DNA of 64,000 nt from Neoroseomonas terrae. Lineage in GTDB: Bacteria; Pseudomonadota; Alphaproteobacteria; Acetobacterales; Acetobacteraceae. The notes beneath the pieces are model-generated. The model saw nothing but the letters and a program-made list of their open reading frames with translations, was not told the origin of the DNA and did not search any database. The DNA lies in the NCBI RefSeq assembly GCF_018129025.1, contig NZ_JAAEDI010000009.1, positions 1 through 64,000 of the forward strand, given 5' to 3'. Position numbers and translations under genes: made by a program. Shown here piece after piece: positions 35,653 through 44,009 of the stretch (the first letter of the stretch is position 1; every line of letters starts with the position of its first letter).

Positions 35653-36165
35653 CTATTTCCGCCCGCGCAGCGCCGAAAGGGCGGCAAACGGGTTGGGCCG
35701 AGGCTCCTCAGGTGCTTCCGGTTCGCCTTCGGCTTCGTCCGGCAACACCGCGCCCGGCGCGCGCGGATAGGGGTCGAGCACCAGGGCCAATTGTTCGGCC
35801 ACCGCCTCCCCCAGATCCGCCACGCCTCCCGGCGCCTCGACATCATCCGGCGTGTCCGGGTCTTCGGACGCGGTCTCACCGGCGCCCAGAACCCGAAGAT
35901 GCACGGCTTCGTCCACCTGCTGGACCACAGGGTCCAGGGTGACGACACAGTCCTGCACCACTTCCGCGCGGATACGTCCCTCGATCGCCACGGCGCCGCC
36001 CGCCTCGGGCGTCAGCCGCAATGCGGCCGAGAACCGGTTCACTGCCGGGATGCCGAATCGCAGCGCCAGCGCGGCGCATTCCGCGGGGGAGGCTCGCAAG
36101 GTTTCCGCGCGCCCCTCCGGCGGGATGCGCGCCAGCGCGATGGGTCGGGAAAACTCAGGCGTCAC
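35653..36165 (-). CDS. YceD-family (DUF177) protein
   Basis: A 170-aa protein of the YceD/DUF177 family, usually encoded just upstream of rpmF and linked to 23S rRNA accumulation. Recognisable parts are FSRPIALARIPPEG, RLTPEAGGAVAIEGRIRAEVVQDCVVTLDPV and a C-terminal PRPNPFAALSALRG. A GTG start at 36165 is chosen because GGAGG lies 9 bases upstream and it restores the family's N-terminus; an ATG at 36198 would overlap the upstream gene by 44 bases instead of 11. The middle is strongly acidic. Confidence 0.9.
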   Translation of the reverse strand: MTPEFSRPIALARIPPEGRAETLRASPAECAALALRFGIPAVNRFSAALRLTPEAGGAVAIEGRIRAEVVQDCVVTLDPVVQQVDEAVHLRVLGAGETASEDPDTPDDVEAPGGVADLGEAVAEQLALVLDPYPRAPGAVLPDEAEGEPEAPEEPRPNPFAALSALRGRK

Positions 36166-36712
36166 GCAGAAGGTCCTCCGCAGACAGGAACGCGACATGG
36201 CCTGTCACAAGCGAATCGATCCCCTGCCCGCCCAGATGCTCGGCCTGCGCCCGGGCAACGCCGGCCAGTCGCGCGGCCGCGTCCCCAGGCGGAGGCTCGC
36301 CGCGCCAGACATTGCGCGCCAGAGCTTCCGGCAGGACCGCCGGATCCTCGGAGTCGAGCGCCTGCTCATAGGCCAGGGCACGACCGTGGAAACCCTCCCA
36401 CAGCCAGCGCACGCGCTTGCCGACGGCCAGGTCGCTCACCCCCATCTCGCGCAGGTTCTGGTCCATGTCCGCGAACATGGCGTCGAAGACCGCCTGAGCG
36501 AGTGCTGCGCCGCGCGCGTCGCCATCCGCGCGCAGCCGGCGAATCACCAGCCCGACATGCACGGTCACGAGGTCGAAACGCCCCTCCGCCGTGTCAGGCA
36601 CACCCAGCTCGGCGAACAGCGCGGGGCTGCGGGCCGCGGCGACCGCCGCGCCGTAGAGTTCGAAGCCAGCCCGCTCATGCGGCCGGCGGCGGAACATCGC
36701 GAGGATGCCCAT
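36155..36712 (-). CDS. Ubiquinol-cytochrome c chaperone family protein
   Basis: A 185-aa homologue of the mitochondrial Cbp3/UQCC1 assembly factor for the cytochrome bc1 complex. It begins MGILAMFRRRPHERAGFELY and contains GRFDLVTVHVGLVIRRLR, FDAMFADMDQNLREMGVSDLAVGKRV and a conserved YEQAL. In alphaproteobacteria this gene sits beside yceD and bamE, as here. It is probably cytoplasmic and membrane-associated. The stop overlaps the yceD-like gene by 11 bp. It is divergent from bamE across 45 bp. Confidence 0.93.
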   Translation of the reverse strand: MGILAMFRRRPHERAGFELYGAAVAAARSPALFAELGVPDTAEGRFDLVTVHVGLVIRRLRADGDARGAALAQAVFDAMFADMDQNLREMGVSDLAVGKRVRWLWEGFHGRALAYEQALDSEDPAVLPEALARNVWRGEPPPGDAAARLAGVARAQAEHLGGQGIDSLVTGHVAFLSAEDLLRDA

Positions 36713-36757
36713 GATCTGGAATGGCTCCTGGCCCAGAACGGTTGACCGCGGGGCACC

Positions 36758-37300
36758 ATGATGTCTATCGGTTCCCGCGACATGGCCCGCCATTCCCGAT
36801 CGGTCAACGCATCCCGGCTCGCGCCGGCCGCCCTCCTCCTGCTCGCCCTCTCCGGCTGCGGATGGATCACCGATACATTCGGGCCCGACCCCGTCATGCG
36901 CGGCAACCGCGTGGATGCGGAACGGCTGTCCCAGATCACCCCCGGCGTTCAGACCCGGACGGATGTCGAGGCGCTCCTCGGATCGCCCTCCTTCCGCGGT
37001 ACCTTCGACGAGGACAACTGGTACTACAGCAGCGCCCAGACCCGGCTGCAGCCCGGACGCTACCTGCAGGTGGAGGACCGGCGCGTCGTCGTCATCTCCT
37101 TCAACCCGCAGGGCGTGGTCAGCGGCGTGCGCGAGCTGACGGAGGCGGATGGCCGCGACGTCGCCATGGTGTCGCGCGAGACGCCGGTGCCGGGCAACGA
37201 GCGGTCGATCATGCAGGAGCTGTTCGGGAACCTCGGCCGGCCGAGCATGGGTGGCTCGCCAGGGCCGGGCAATCCGGCGAATCTCGGCGGGCGGTACTGA
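36758..37300 (+). CDS. bamE: Outer membrane protein assembly factor BamE
   Basis: A 180-aa SmpA/OmlA-domain lipoprotein of the BAM complex, which inserts beta-barrel proteins in the outer membrane. The lipobox LLALSGC (Cys about 34) ends the signal peptide. The BamE core includes QITPGVQTRTDVEALLGSPS, NWYYSSAQTRLQPGR and RRVVVISFNPQGVVSGV. The C-terminal 40 residues are a Gly/Pro-rich extension common in alphaproteobacteria. The start could be 36758, 36761 or 36782; 36758 has a GGGG upstream. Seven bases past the stop begins the inverted-repeat element at 37308. Confidence 0.92.
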   Translation: MMSIGSRDMARHSRSVNASRLAPAALLLLALSGCGWITDTFGPDPVMRGNRVDAERLSQITPGVQTRTDVEALLGSPSFRGTFDEDNWYYSSAQTRLQPGRYLQVEDRRVVVISFNPQGVVSGVRELTEADGRDVAMVSRETPVPGNERSIMQELFGNLGRPSMGGSPGPGNPANLGGRY

Positions 37301-37307
37301 CGATCCG

Positions 37308-37530
37308 TTGGAGGGGCTCTGCCCCTCCAAGCCACCCCGCCAGGTGCTTGGAGCACCTGGACCGCAATTCGTTCGTACGAGGCATGACGGGCTTGGCCCC
37401 CTACGGTGCGTGTCGGGCGCAAGGACCGATTTCAGCACCATTCCTGCCCTTGGCGCGCGATGCCAAGTTGAGGTTTGCAAAGGCCCTTCGGCCTTTGCTG
37501 GGGTGGCTTGGAGGGGCGAAACCCCTCCAA
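37308..37530. repeat. TIR-bounded intergenic element, copy A
   Basis: A 223-bp element. The left end is a hairpin (stem TTGGAGGGGC/GCCCCTCCAA, 37308-37330) followed by GCCACCCC. The right end, reverse-complemented, gives the same order: TTGGAGGGG-loop-CCCCTCCAAGCCACCCC. The ends are thus about 31-bp inverted repeats that are themselves hairpins. Inside are CCAGGTGC/GCACCTGG (37340-37360) and the central CAAAGGCCCTTCGGCCTTTG (37478-37497). It starts 7 bases after the bamE stop and fills most of the bamE-thiL convergent gap. Confidence 0.8.
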
Positions 37531-37594
37531 CGGGCCGACATCCAAATGGAAGCCCCCGGCAGCGTGGGTCGCTCCAAGGCGGGCGTGCTCAGGC

Positions 37595-38563
37595 TCAGAA
37601 GTGGCTCCAGCCGCCTCGCGCCAAGTTTATCGCCTGTCCATCGGCGCCGGTCACCGAGACCGCTGGCGGGCCCGACACCATCCGGCCGATCCGCGTGATC
37701 GGCACGTCGGCCCGCGAGGCCGCCTCGCGAAGCGGTCCCTGGGCCTCGGGCGCGGCGGCGAACAGCAGTTCGTAGTCGTCGCCGCCGCCCAGCACCGTCG
37801 GCAGCAGCGCCAGATTGGCCCCAAGCAGCTTCTGCGCGGCTGAGGACAGCGGCACGGCGGCAGCCTCGATCTCCGCACCGCAGCCGGCGGCGCGGCAGAG
37901 ATGCCCGAGGTCCTGCACCAACCCATCCGAGACATCCATGCCGGCCCGCGCCAGGCGCGCTATGCCCTGCCCCAGTGCCAGCCTCGGCTGCGGCAGCCGG
38001 TACCGGTGCGCGAGGTGCCCCGCCGCATCGTCCGGCAGTTCGCCGCGCAGCACGCGCAGCCCCAGCGCCCCGTCGCCGATCGTGCCTGACACCCAGACGT
38101 CGTCGCCCGGCCGCGCTCCTCCTCGCCGCAGTACCGCGCCCGGCTGCACGGTGCCGAGTATGGTCAGCGACAGGCAGGTCGGCCCCGGCGTGGCCGCCGT
38201 ATCGCCACCAAGCACCGTCAGGCCGAAGTCGCGCTGATCCTCGGCCAGCCCCTGCGCAAACCCCGCGATCCAGTCATCGGGCGTGCCTCGCGCCAGCACG
38301 GTCGTCATCAGGTAGCCAAGCGGCGCCGCGCCCATCGCCGCGAGGTCCGACAGATTCACCCGCAGCAGCTTGCGCCCGATCGTCTCCGGCGGATCATCCG
38401 GCAGGTAGTGGACGCCCTCCACCATCGCATCCGCCGCAAGGACAAGCTGCCGGCCCGGCGGCACGTCCAGCAGCGCCGCGTCGTCGGACAGATCGAGCGC
38501 CCCGTGGCCGGCCAGGGGGCGGAAATGACGGGCAATGAGGGCGAATTCGGGAGGAAGGGTCAC
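37595..38563 (-). CDS. thiL: Thiamine-monophosphate kinase
   Basis: A 322-aa ATP-dependent kinase that phosphorylates thiamine phosphate to thiamine diphosphate. Motifs are EFALIARHFRPLAGHGALDLSDDAALL at the start, VLAADAMVEGVHY, RVNLSDLAAMGAAPLG (the conserved magnesium/ATP site), DVSDGLVQDLGHLCRAAGCGAEI and GGGDDYELLFAA. The start is GTG at 38563, which restores the family N-terminus; no ATG is available there. In relatives thiL follows nusB directly; here they are separated by about 400 bp that contain two nested repeat elements. Confidence 0.95.
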   Translation of the reverse strand: MTLPPEFALIARHFRPLAGHGALDLSDDAALLDVPPGRQLVLAADAMVEGVHYLPDDPPETIGRKLLRVNLSDLAAMGAAPLGYLMTTVLARGTPDDWIAGFAQGLAEDQRDFGLTVLGGDTAATPGPTCLSLTILGTVQPGAVLRRGGARPGDDVWVSGTIGDGALGLRVLRGELPDDAAGHLAHRYRLPQPRLALGQGIARLARAGMDVSDGLVQDLGHLCRAAGCGAEIEAAAVPLSSAAQKLLGANLALLPTVLGGGDDYELLFAAAPEAQGPLREAASRADVPITRIGRMVSGPPAVSVTGADGQAINLARGGWSHF

Positions 38564-38615
38564 GCGACGCCGGGCCCTGGAACCGCTGCCCTCCAGGCTG
38601 GCGCGATACCGGCCG

Positions 38616-38961
38616 CGGGGGGAAGCGGCGGGGACGCCGCCCCCTCCGAGCCTCCCCCGCCAAATGACAGTGTCATCTGGAAATCTATCTTCTGGTGCCG
38701 AGCGCGGCGGAATCGTCCAACCACTGCGCCACTCCGTGCTCGAATGCGGGTCACTGCGCCCATCCTGCTCGCGGCGCACGGCGCCAGGTACTGGTTTCCG
38801 AAGGCCCTTCGGCCTTTAGAGCAGTTCCCGATCAGGTGGAATCACCTGATCGGGTGAAGATGCTCGCGAAAACGACGGGCTGGAGACGTTGCCGTGAGCC
38901 GAGGCGAAGGGAAAACGGCTCTCGCGGCGTGAGGTTCGGAAAGGGGCGGCGCCCCTCCCCG
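38616..38961. repeat. TIR-bounded intergenic element, copy C (interrupted)
   Basis: This is a relative of the elements at 37308 and 57900. The left end has a hairpin (GCGGCG-GGGA-CGCCGC, 38625-38640) followed by CTCCGAGCCTCCCCCGCCA, matching CTCCAAGCCTCACCCCACCA of copy B. The core AAGGCCCTTCGGCCTT is at 38801-38816. The right end GTGAGGTTCGGAAAGGGGC with hairpin GGGGC-GGC-GCCCC matches GTGAGGTCCGGAGAGGGGC of copy B. A 105-bp second element (38818-38922) interrupts it; without that it is about 240 bp, close to the intact copies. It fills the nusB-thiL gap. Confidence 0.7.
38818..38922. mobile_element. 105-bp MITE-like element nested in copy C
   Basis: The ends are AGAGCAGTT and AACGGCTCT; the reverse complement of the latter, AGAGCCGTT, matches 8 of 9. 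Near the left end is a perfect 12-bp hairpin CCCGATCAGGTG-GAAT-CACCTGATCGGG (38827-38854). It interrupts element copy C just after its central palindrome. It has no coding capacity and no clear target duplication. Confidence 0.6.
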
Positions 38962-38969
38962 ACACACCT

Positions 38970-39458
38970 TCACCGCCCGAATTCCCCCGGCCGCAAGGCA
39001 TGCGCCATTGCATCGAGCACGCCATTGGCGAAGCGGGACGTCTCCTCGTCGAGGAACCCCCGCGCGATGTCGAGATATTCGTTGATCACCACCCGCGCCG
39101 GCGGATCACGCGACTCCAGCAGTTCCGCAGCCGCCGCGCGCAGCAGGGCGCGCAGCACCGGGTCGAGCCGTTCCAGCGTCCAGTCCTTGGAAAGACGCGC
39201 ACGGATCTCGGCATCCGCCGCCTCCGACCGCGTCGCCGCCGCCTTCAGGATCGCCTCGAACAGCGGGATGTGGGCGAGCGGCACCTGCCCGTCCTCGAAG
39301 GCTTCGACCCCGGCGCCCGCGCCGATGCGGTGGCGGATGAACTGGTGCGCGACGGTCTCGGCGGTCTCTCCGGTCTGCTCGGACTGGAACAGGGCCTGCA
39401 CGGCCGCGACGCGCGCCCCGGTGCGCGGGCGGCCGGTGGGCTTCGGGCGCGGATTCAT
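38970..39458 (-). CDS. nusB: Transcription antitermination factor NusB
   Basis: A 162-aa all-helical NusB. With NusE/S10 it binds boxA RNA in rRNA leaders to prevent premature termination. The N-terminal GARVAAVQALFQSEQTGET and the C-terminal RVVINEYLDIARGFLDEETSRFANGVLDAMA are strongly conserved. The start ATG overlaps the ribH stop (ATGA), so it is translated with the riboflavin genes, a common proteobacterial coupling. The stop lies 8 bases from the end of the interrupted repeat element. Confidence 0.96.
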   Translation of the reverse strand: MNPRPKPTGRPRTGARVAAVQALFQSEQTGETAETVAHQFIRHRIGAGAGVEAFEDGQVPLAHIPLFEAILKAAATRSEAADAEIRARLSKDWTLERLDPVLRALLRAAAAELLESRDPPARVVINEYLDIARGFLDEETSRFANGVLDAMAHALRPGEFGR

Positions 39459-39940
39459 GCGCCAAGCCCCCAGGCACGCGCCAGGCCGATCTGCCCCAGC
39501 ACCGCATGCGCCGCCTCGGCGCCCTTGTTCATGCGGTCGTCGCGCGACCGCGCGATCGCCTGCTCCAGGCTGTCCACCGTCAGCAGCCCGAAGCCGACCG
39601 GCACGGCGGAACGCGTCGAGACATCCATCACGCCGTGGCAGATGGCGTCGCAGATGAAGGTGTAATGGTCGGTCTCGCCTTTCACGACGCAGCCGAGCAG
39701 CAGGAAGCCATCCCAGCGGGCGGGCTGCTTCAGTGCCATGGCCAGCGCGGCGGGAAGCTCGTAGCCGCCGGCGACCTCGGCGACCTCCACCGTGGCCGAG
39801 ACATCGGCGAGGACGCGCTGCGCGCCGCCCAGCATGCCGTCCACCACGTCGCGGTAGTAGGGCGCCGAGAGGACCAGGATGCGCGGCGGCGGGCCGGCGA
39901 GCGCGGCGGAGCCGCGCTCGGGGGAATCAAGGGTGCTCAA
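39455..39940 (-). CDS. ribH: 6,7-dimethyl-8-ribityllumazine synthase
   Basis: A 161-aa lumazine synthase that joins 5-amino-6-ribitylaminouracil with dihydroxybutanone phosphate, the penultimate riboflavin step. Family features are RILVLSAPYYRDVVDGML, EVAGGYELPAALAMAL, GCVVKGETDHYTFICDAICHGVMD and VPVGFGLLTVDSLEQAIAR. The catalytic His of the family lies in the GETDHY region. The start is a rare TTG at 39940 overlapping the ribB stop (TTGA); no ATG or GTG is placed well, so coupling to ribB translation is likely. Confidence 0.94.
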   Translation of the reverse strand: MSTLDSPERGSAALAGPPPRILVLSAPYYRDVVDGMLGGAQRVLADVSATVEVAEVAGGYELPAALAMALKQPARWDGFLLLGCVVKGETDHYTFICDAICHGVMDVSTRSAVPVGFGLLTVDSLEQAIARSRDDRMNKGAEAAHAVLGQIGLARAWGLGA

Positions 39941-41073
39941 TTCGTGTTGTCCATAGGAATGGGCCTGATCTCGACATCCTCGATGCCGTAGCCCTCGAGG
40001 CCGACGATGGGCCGCGGATGGTTGGAAAGGCGGATCATCCGGGAAACGCCAAGATCGGCGAGGATCTGCGCACCGATGCCGTAATCGCGCAGCTCCGGCG
40101 CGGTGGCCCGGCCGCGGCCGCGGCGGATCTGGTCCGACAGCCCGTCGCTGCGCCAGTCGCGAAGCAGCACGACGACACCGCGGCCGGCCTCGGAGATCAT
40201 GCGCATCGCGCCGTGCAGTTCGCCGATGGTGCGCCCCGCGACCAGATCGTTCATGAGCGAGGCCGCGTGCATGCGAACCAGCACCGGCTCGTCGCCGGCC
40301 GTCACGTCACCCTTGATCAGAGCCAGGTGCTCGCCGGGGGTGACGGTGCTGCCATAGACCACGGCGCGCCACTCGCCACCGATGGCCTGCGGCAGGATGG
40401 CTTCCTCGACGCGGCGAACCAAGCGTTCAGTCCGGCGGCGATGACCGATCAGGTCGGCGATGGTGCCGAGCTTCAACCCGTGGTGCTGGGCGAAGGCGAC
40501 GAGGTCCGGCATACGCGCCATCGTCCCATCGTCGTTCATGATCTCGCAGATCACGCCGGCGGGGTTCAGGCCGGCCATGCGGGCGAAATCGACCGCCGCC
40601 TCCGTGTGGCCGGCGCGGACCAGCGTGCCGCCTTCCCGCGCGACCAGTGGAAAGACGTGGCCCGGCGTGACGATGTGGTCGCGCCCGAGATCGGGGTTGA
40701 TGGCGACGGCGACCGTGCGCGCCCGGTCGGCCGCCGAAATGCCGGTCGTAACGCCGTCCCGGGCCTCGATCGACACGGTGAAGGCCGTCGCGTGGCGCGT
40801 GCCGTTTGATTGGGCCATCAGCGGCAGGCCGAGCTGCTCGACACGCCCGCGCGTCATGGCGAGGCAGATCAGTCCGCGCGCATAGCGGGCCATGAAGTTG
40901 ATCGCACCCGGCGTCGCGAACTGGGCGGGGATGACGAGGTCACCCTCGTTCTCGCGGTCCTCGTCATCGACCAGGATGAACATCCGGCCGCTGCGCGCTT
41001 CCTCGAGCAACTCCTCCGTCGGTGACAGGAAGTCGCTGAAGGACGTCCGGACGGTCTCAGTGGTCGCGCTCAA
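39937..41073 (-). CDS. ribB: 3,4-dihydroxy-2-butanone-4-phosphate synthase with degenerate GTP cyclohydrolase II domain
   Basis: A 378-aa protein. Residues about 15-215 are a complete Rib[78 protein letters not shown] and [11 protein letters not shown]. The C-terminal RibA-like domain lacks the zinc cysteines of GTP cyclohydrolase II: where the family has HSECLTGDVFGSxRCDC this protein has [12 protein letters not shown], with no Cys after ICEIMN. It should make only the butanone phosphate. The start is TTG overlapping the ribE stop. A separate RibA is needed elsewhere. Confidence 0.93.
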   Translation of the reverse strand: MSATTETVRTSFSDFLSPTEELLEEARSGRMFILVDDEDRENEGDLVIPAQFATPGAINFMARYARGLICLAMTRGRVEQLGLPLMAQSNGTRHATAFTVSIEARDGVTTGISAADRARTVAVAINPDLGRDHIVTPGHVFPLVAREGGTLVRAGHTEAAVDFARMAGLNPAGVICEIMNDDGTMARMPDLVAFAQHHGLKLGTIADLIGHRRRTERLVRRVEEAILPQAIGGEWRAVVYGSTVTPGEHLALIKGDVTAGDEPVLVRMHAASLMNDLVAGRTIGELHGAMRMISEAGRGVVVLLRDWRSDGLSDQIRRGRGRATAPELRDYGIGAQILADLGVSRMIRLSNHPRPIVGLEGYGIEDVEIRPIPMDNTN

Positions 41074-41681
41074 CGCTGATACTCCCGCAGCCGCGCCACG
41101 TAGCGCGTCATCATGTCCACCTCGACGTTCACCTTGTCGCCGGGCTGCAGCGTGCCGAAGGTGGTGACGGTGGTGGTGTGGGGGATGATGTTGACCCCGA
41201 ACACTTCACCGTCAACCTCGTTCACCGTCAGGGAAACGCCGTCGATGGTGACGGATCCCTTGGTCGCGACGAAGGGCGCCAGCGCCGCCGGAATCCGGAA
41301 GCGCCACCGGACGGAGGCGTTCTCCGGCGTCGCGGACAGCACTTCGGCAGCCCCGTCCACATGGCCGGCGACGAGATGCCCGCCGAGTTCGTCGCCCAGG
41401 CGCAGCGCGCGCTCCAGATTGACCCGCGTGCCGGGCGTCCAGGTCCCGACAGTGGTCATGGCGACCGTCTCGGCCGAGCAATCCACAGAAAAGGCATCGG
41501 CCGCGAGATGCACGACGGTCAGGCACACGCCGGAACAGGCGATGGAGGCGCCGAGCGCCGCCGGTGCCGGGTTGGCAAGGAAGCCGGGCGAGGTGCCGAT
41601 GACGAGGCGCAGGTCATGGCCCCCGCCGATCGGCTGCACCTCCCGCACCGTGCCGAGGTCCGTGACGATACCGGTGAACAT
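41070..41681 (-). CDS. ribE: Riboflavin synthase alpha subunit
   Basis: A 203-aa enzyme dismuting two lumazines to riboflavin plus the pyrimidine precursor. It consists of two lumazine-binding repeats, visible as [17 protein letters not shown] with [13 protein letters not shown], and [16 protein letters not shown] with [17 protein letters not shown] and FGVNIIPHT. The length is typical. Its ATG overlaps the ribD stop (TGATG) and its TGA overlaps the ribB TTG, so the genes are tightly coupled. Confidence 0.96.
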   Translation of the reverse strand: MFTGIVTDLGTVREVQPIGGGHDLRLVIGTSPGFLANPAPAALGASIACSGVCLTVVHLAADAFSVDCSAETVAMTTVGTWTPGTRVNLERALRLGDELGGHLVAGHVDGAAEVLSATPENASVRWRFRIPAALAPFVATKGSVTIDGVSLTVNEVDGEVFGVNIIPHTTTVTTFGTLQPGDKVNVEVDMMTRYVARLREYQR

Positions 41682-42787
41682 CAGCCGAGCTCCGCGCTGG
41701 ATTCATATTCGGTCAGCAGGTCCGCACCGAGCGGCTTCACGGCCACCCGACGAAAGCGTGGCATGGCGGCGAGTGCGGCAAGGTGCAAGCCCTGAACGGC
41801 GGGATGCCCCTCCCCGCCCATCACGCCCGGCGCGTGGAACCAGGCGAGGCGATCGACAAGGCCCGCGCGCAGCAGCCCGGCGGCGAGGCCGGCGCCGCCC
41901 TCGGCCAGCACGCGCGTCACGCCGCGGCGGGCGAGGGCGCCCAGAAGGGCGCGGAGGTCGAGGCCGTCGTCCCCCTGCCCCACCGTGAGCAGCTCGACCC
42001 CCGCCGCCGTGAAGGGCGCCTGGGCGGCGGGCGGATGACCGGGGGCGGTCACAATGCAGGTGGCCGCCACACGGGCGGTCGTCACCAGGCGCGCCGTGTG
42101 CGGCGTGCGCAACCGGGCGTCGGCGACGACGCGAAGCATAGGTACGCGCTCCATGCCCAGGATTCGGCAGGTCAGGTCCGGGTCATCCGCCAGGACGGTG
42201 CCGGAGCCGACCAGGATGGCGTCGTGGCGGGCGCGGAGGGCATGGGCCTCTCGCCGCGCCTCGGGGCCCGTGATCCAGCGGGATTCGCCGGAGTCCGTGG
42301 CGATCCGGCCATCCAGCGTGGTGGCGAGCTTCAGGGTGACGACGGGCAGCCCGCGCTCGATCCGGCGGAAGAAGCCGGCATTGAGCGCGCGCGCCTCCGC
42401 TTCGAGCAGGCCTTCTTCCACAAGGATGGCGGCGTCCCGCAGCATGGTGACGCCGCGGCCGTTCACACGCGGGTCGGGGTCACGCATGGCCATGACCACG
42501 CGGGCGACGCCGGCAGCGGTCAGCGCATCGCAACAAGGGGGCGTGCGGCCGTGGTGGGAACAGGGTTCGAGGGTGACATAGGCGGTGGCGCCGCGGGCGT
42601 TCTGGCCGGCGCGGCGCAGTGCCTCGGTTTCCGCATGCGGGCGGCCGCCGGGCTGGGTCCAGCCGCGGCCGATGACGCGACCGTGCTTCACCAGCACGCA
42701 GCCGACCGCGGGGTTCGGCCAGGTATTGCCGAGGCCACGGCGGGCCAGCGCTAGGGCAGCGCGCATGTGGGTGACATCATCGGGCAT
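41681..42787 (-). CDS. ribD: Bifunctional diaminohydroxyphosphoribosylaminopyrimidine deaminase/reductase
   Basis: A 368-aa two-domain enzyme. The N-terminal deaminase has the zinc motif HAETEALRRAG with PCSHHGRTPPCCDAL. The C-terminal reductase begins near GLPVVTLKLATTLDGRIATDSGESRWITG and includes DAILVGSGTVLADDPDLTCR and LAEGGAGLAAGLL. It catalyses the second and third riboflavin pathway steps. The start at 42787 gives the usual N-terminus MPDDVTHMRAALALARRGLG; an earlier start adds a Pro-rich leader. First of the contiguous ribD-ribE-ribB-ribH-nusB set. Confidence 0.95.
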   Translation of the reverse strand: MPDDVTHMRAALALARRGLGNTWPNPAVGCVLVKHGRVIGRGWTQPGGRPHAETEALRRAGQNARGATAYVTLEPCSHHGRTPPCCDALTAAGVARVVMAMRDPDPRVNGRGVTMLRDAAILVEEGLLEAEARALNAGFFRRIERGLPVVTLKLATTLDGRIATDSGESRWITGPEARREAHALRARHDAILVGSGTVLADDPDLTCRILGMERVPMLRVVADARLRTPHTARLVTTARVAATCIVTAPGHPPAAQAPFTAAGVELLTVGQGDDGLDLRALLGALARRGVTRVLAEGGAGLAAGLLRAGLVDRLAWFHAPGVMGGEGHPAVQGLHLAALAAMPRFRRVAVKPLGADLLTEYESSAELG

Positions 42788-42857
42788 GAGGCCCGCCCTT
42801 CTCCCGCACCGGACAGGACCGGGCAAGGTGCCTTGCGGCATGGCGGCTCCGCGCCGC

Positions 42858-43526
42858 CTACCGCACCACCCGCGCCAGTTGCAGCAGCGACAGCATCGCC
42901 CCAGCCACGTAGGTGAGCGCCGCCGCCTTCAACACCGTCCGGGCCGCGCCGAGGTCCCGTTCCGCGAGATAGCCGCCCGCCCGCAACGCCGGCAGTGCGC
43001 GGCGGAAGCTCGCATCGAACTCCAGCGGCAGGGTTACGAGTTGCAGCAGGATCGACAGCGCGAAGACCGCGAGCGCCAGCAGCATCGACCCGAGCGCAAT
43101 ATGCCCCGCACCCAACGCCGCGCCGCCCAGCGGCAGCACCGTCATCATCACGACCGCGACCAGCCGCAGCGGCGTGACGATGCGTGCGATCGTCATGCGC
43201 AGGCTGAACAGCCGCGCCCCGTCGCGATGCTGCACGGCGTGGGCGACCTCATGCGCAGCAACCGCGACAGCCGTGATGCTGCGCCCATCGTAGTGATACT
43301 GCCCAAGCCGCACCGCGGGCACGGTCGGATCGTAGTGGTCGCCCTGGTCGGTCTGCTCCACGCGGACATGCCGCAGCCCGGCCTCGTCCAGCAGGTGGCG
43401 GGCGAGTTCGCCGCCGGTTCCCTGCAGATCCGGGCGATCGCCCGAATGCCGGCGCATCGCCCACTTCACCCACAGCATCGGCCCGAAGAGCAGCGCGAGC
43501 ACGACCCCGATGATCAGGAACGGCAC
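42858..43526 (-). CDS. YugP-family zinc metallopeptidase (membrane)
   Basis: A 222-aa membrane-bound neutral zinc metallopeptidase. An N-terminal membrane helix (about 1-20) precedes the HExxH motif in AVAAHEVAHAVQHRDG (about residues 88-103). More hydrophobic helices follow, and PLEFDASFRRALPAL supplies a likely third zinc ligand (Glu). YDGRSITAVAVAAHEVAHA is a family signature. Substrates are unknown. It sits between nrdR and ribD on the same strand (6-bp and 70-bp gaps); in many alphaproteobacteria these two are adjacent, so this is a local insertion. Confidence 0.92.
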   Translation of the reverse strand: MPFLIIGVVLALLFGPMLWVKWAMRRHSGDRPDLQGTGGELARHLLDEAGLRHVRVEQTDQGDHYDPTVPAVRLGQYHYDGRSITAVAVAAHEVAHAVQHRDGARLFSLRMTIARIVTPLRLVAVVMMTVLPLGGAALGAGHIALGSMLLALAVFALSILLQLVTLPLEFDASFRRALPALRAGGYLAERDLGAARTVLKAAALTYVAGAMLSLLQLARVVR

Positions 43527-43532
43527 GGCAGC

Positions 43533-43988
43533 CTACTCCTTGCCGCCGAGTTCCCCGAGGAAGGCCTGGAAATCCTTCGCCTCGCTGAAATTGCGATAGA
43601 CGCTGGCGAAGCGGACATAGGCGACCTGGTCCAGTTCCTTCAGCGATTCCATCAGCAGCTCGCCGATCTTGCGGGACGGGATCTCGGTCTCGCCCTCCGT
43701 CTCCAGTCGGCGCTGGATGGAATTCACCAGCCGCTCGATCCGGTCCTCATCCACCGGACGCTTGCGCAGCGCGACGCGCACGGAGCGCGCCAGCTTTTCC
43801 CGGTCGAAGGGTACGCGGCGGCCGTCCGTCTTCAGCACCGTGATTTCGCGGAGCTGCACGCGCTCGAAGGTCGTGAAGCGCGCCCCGCAAGCGGGGCAGG
43901 CGCGACGGCGCCGGATCGCCGCCGCATCCTCGGCCGGGCGGCTGTCCTTCACCTGCGTGTCTTCCGCACCGCAGAACGGGCACTTCAT
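43533..43988 (-). CDS. nrdR: Transcriptional regulator NrdR
   Basis: A 151-aa repressor of ribonucleotide reductase genes. The zinc ribbon uses Cys3, Cys6, Cys31 and Cys34 ([37 protein letters not shown]). An ATP-cone domain follows (about 49-139: [20 protein letters not shown] and [19 protein letters not shown]). It senses dATP/ATP and binds NrdR boxes. Its own upstream region has a box-like sequence within an inverted repeat (44010-44049), suggesting autoregulation. It follows glyA on the minus strand. Confidence 0.97.
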   Translation of the reverse strand: MKCPFCGAEDTQVKDSRPAEDAAAIRRRRACPACGARFTTFERVQLREITVLKTDGRRVPFDREKLARSVRVALRKRPVDEDRIERLVNSIQRRLETEGETEIPSRKIGELLMESLKELDQVAYVRFASVYRNFSEAKDFQAFLGELGGKE

Positions 43989-44009
43989 CGGTCGCTCCCT
44001 CGCCGATCA

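Noticed and set aside
36155-37480. A longer minus-strand start for the ubiquinol-cytochrome c chaperone gene (to 37480)
   Set aside because: The extension runs antisense through bamE; the family N-terminus begins at the ATG at 36712.
37308-37530. Possible CRISPR array suggested by repeated GGAGGGGC hairpins
   Set aside because: Only two inverted end copies and no regular repeat-spacer pattern; no cas genes anywhere in the window.
39937-41073. Calling the gene bifunctional ribBA
   Set aside because: The GTP cyclohydrolase II zinc cysteines are missing, so only the RibB activity can be supported.
42781-42855. FMN riboswitch before ribD
   Set aside because: The gap is only 70 bases and lacks the conserved RFN element boxes.
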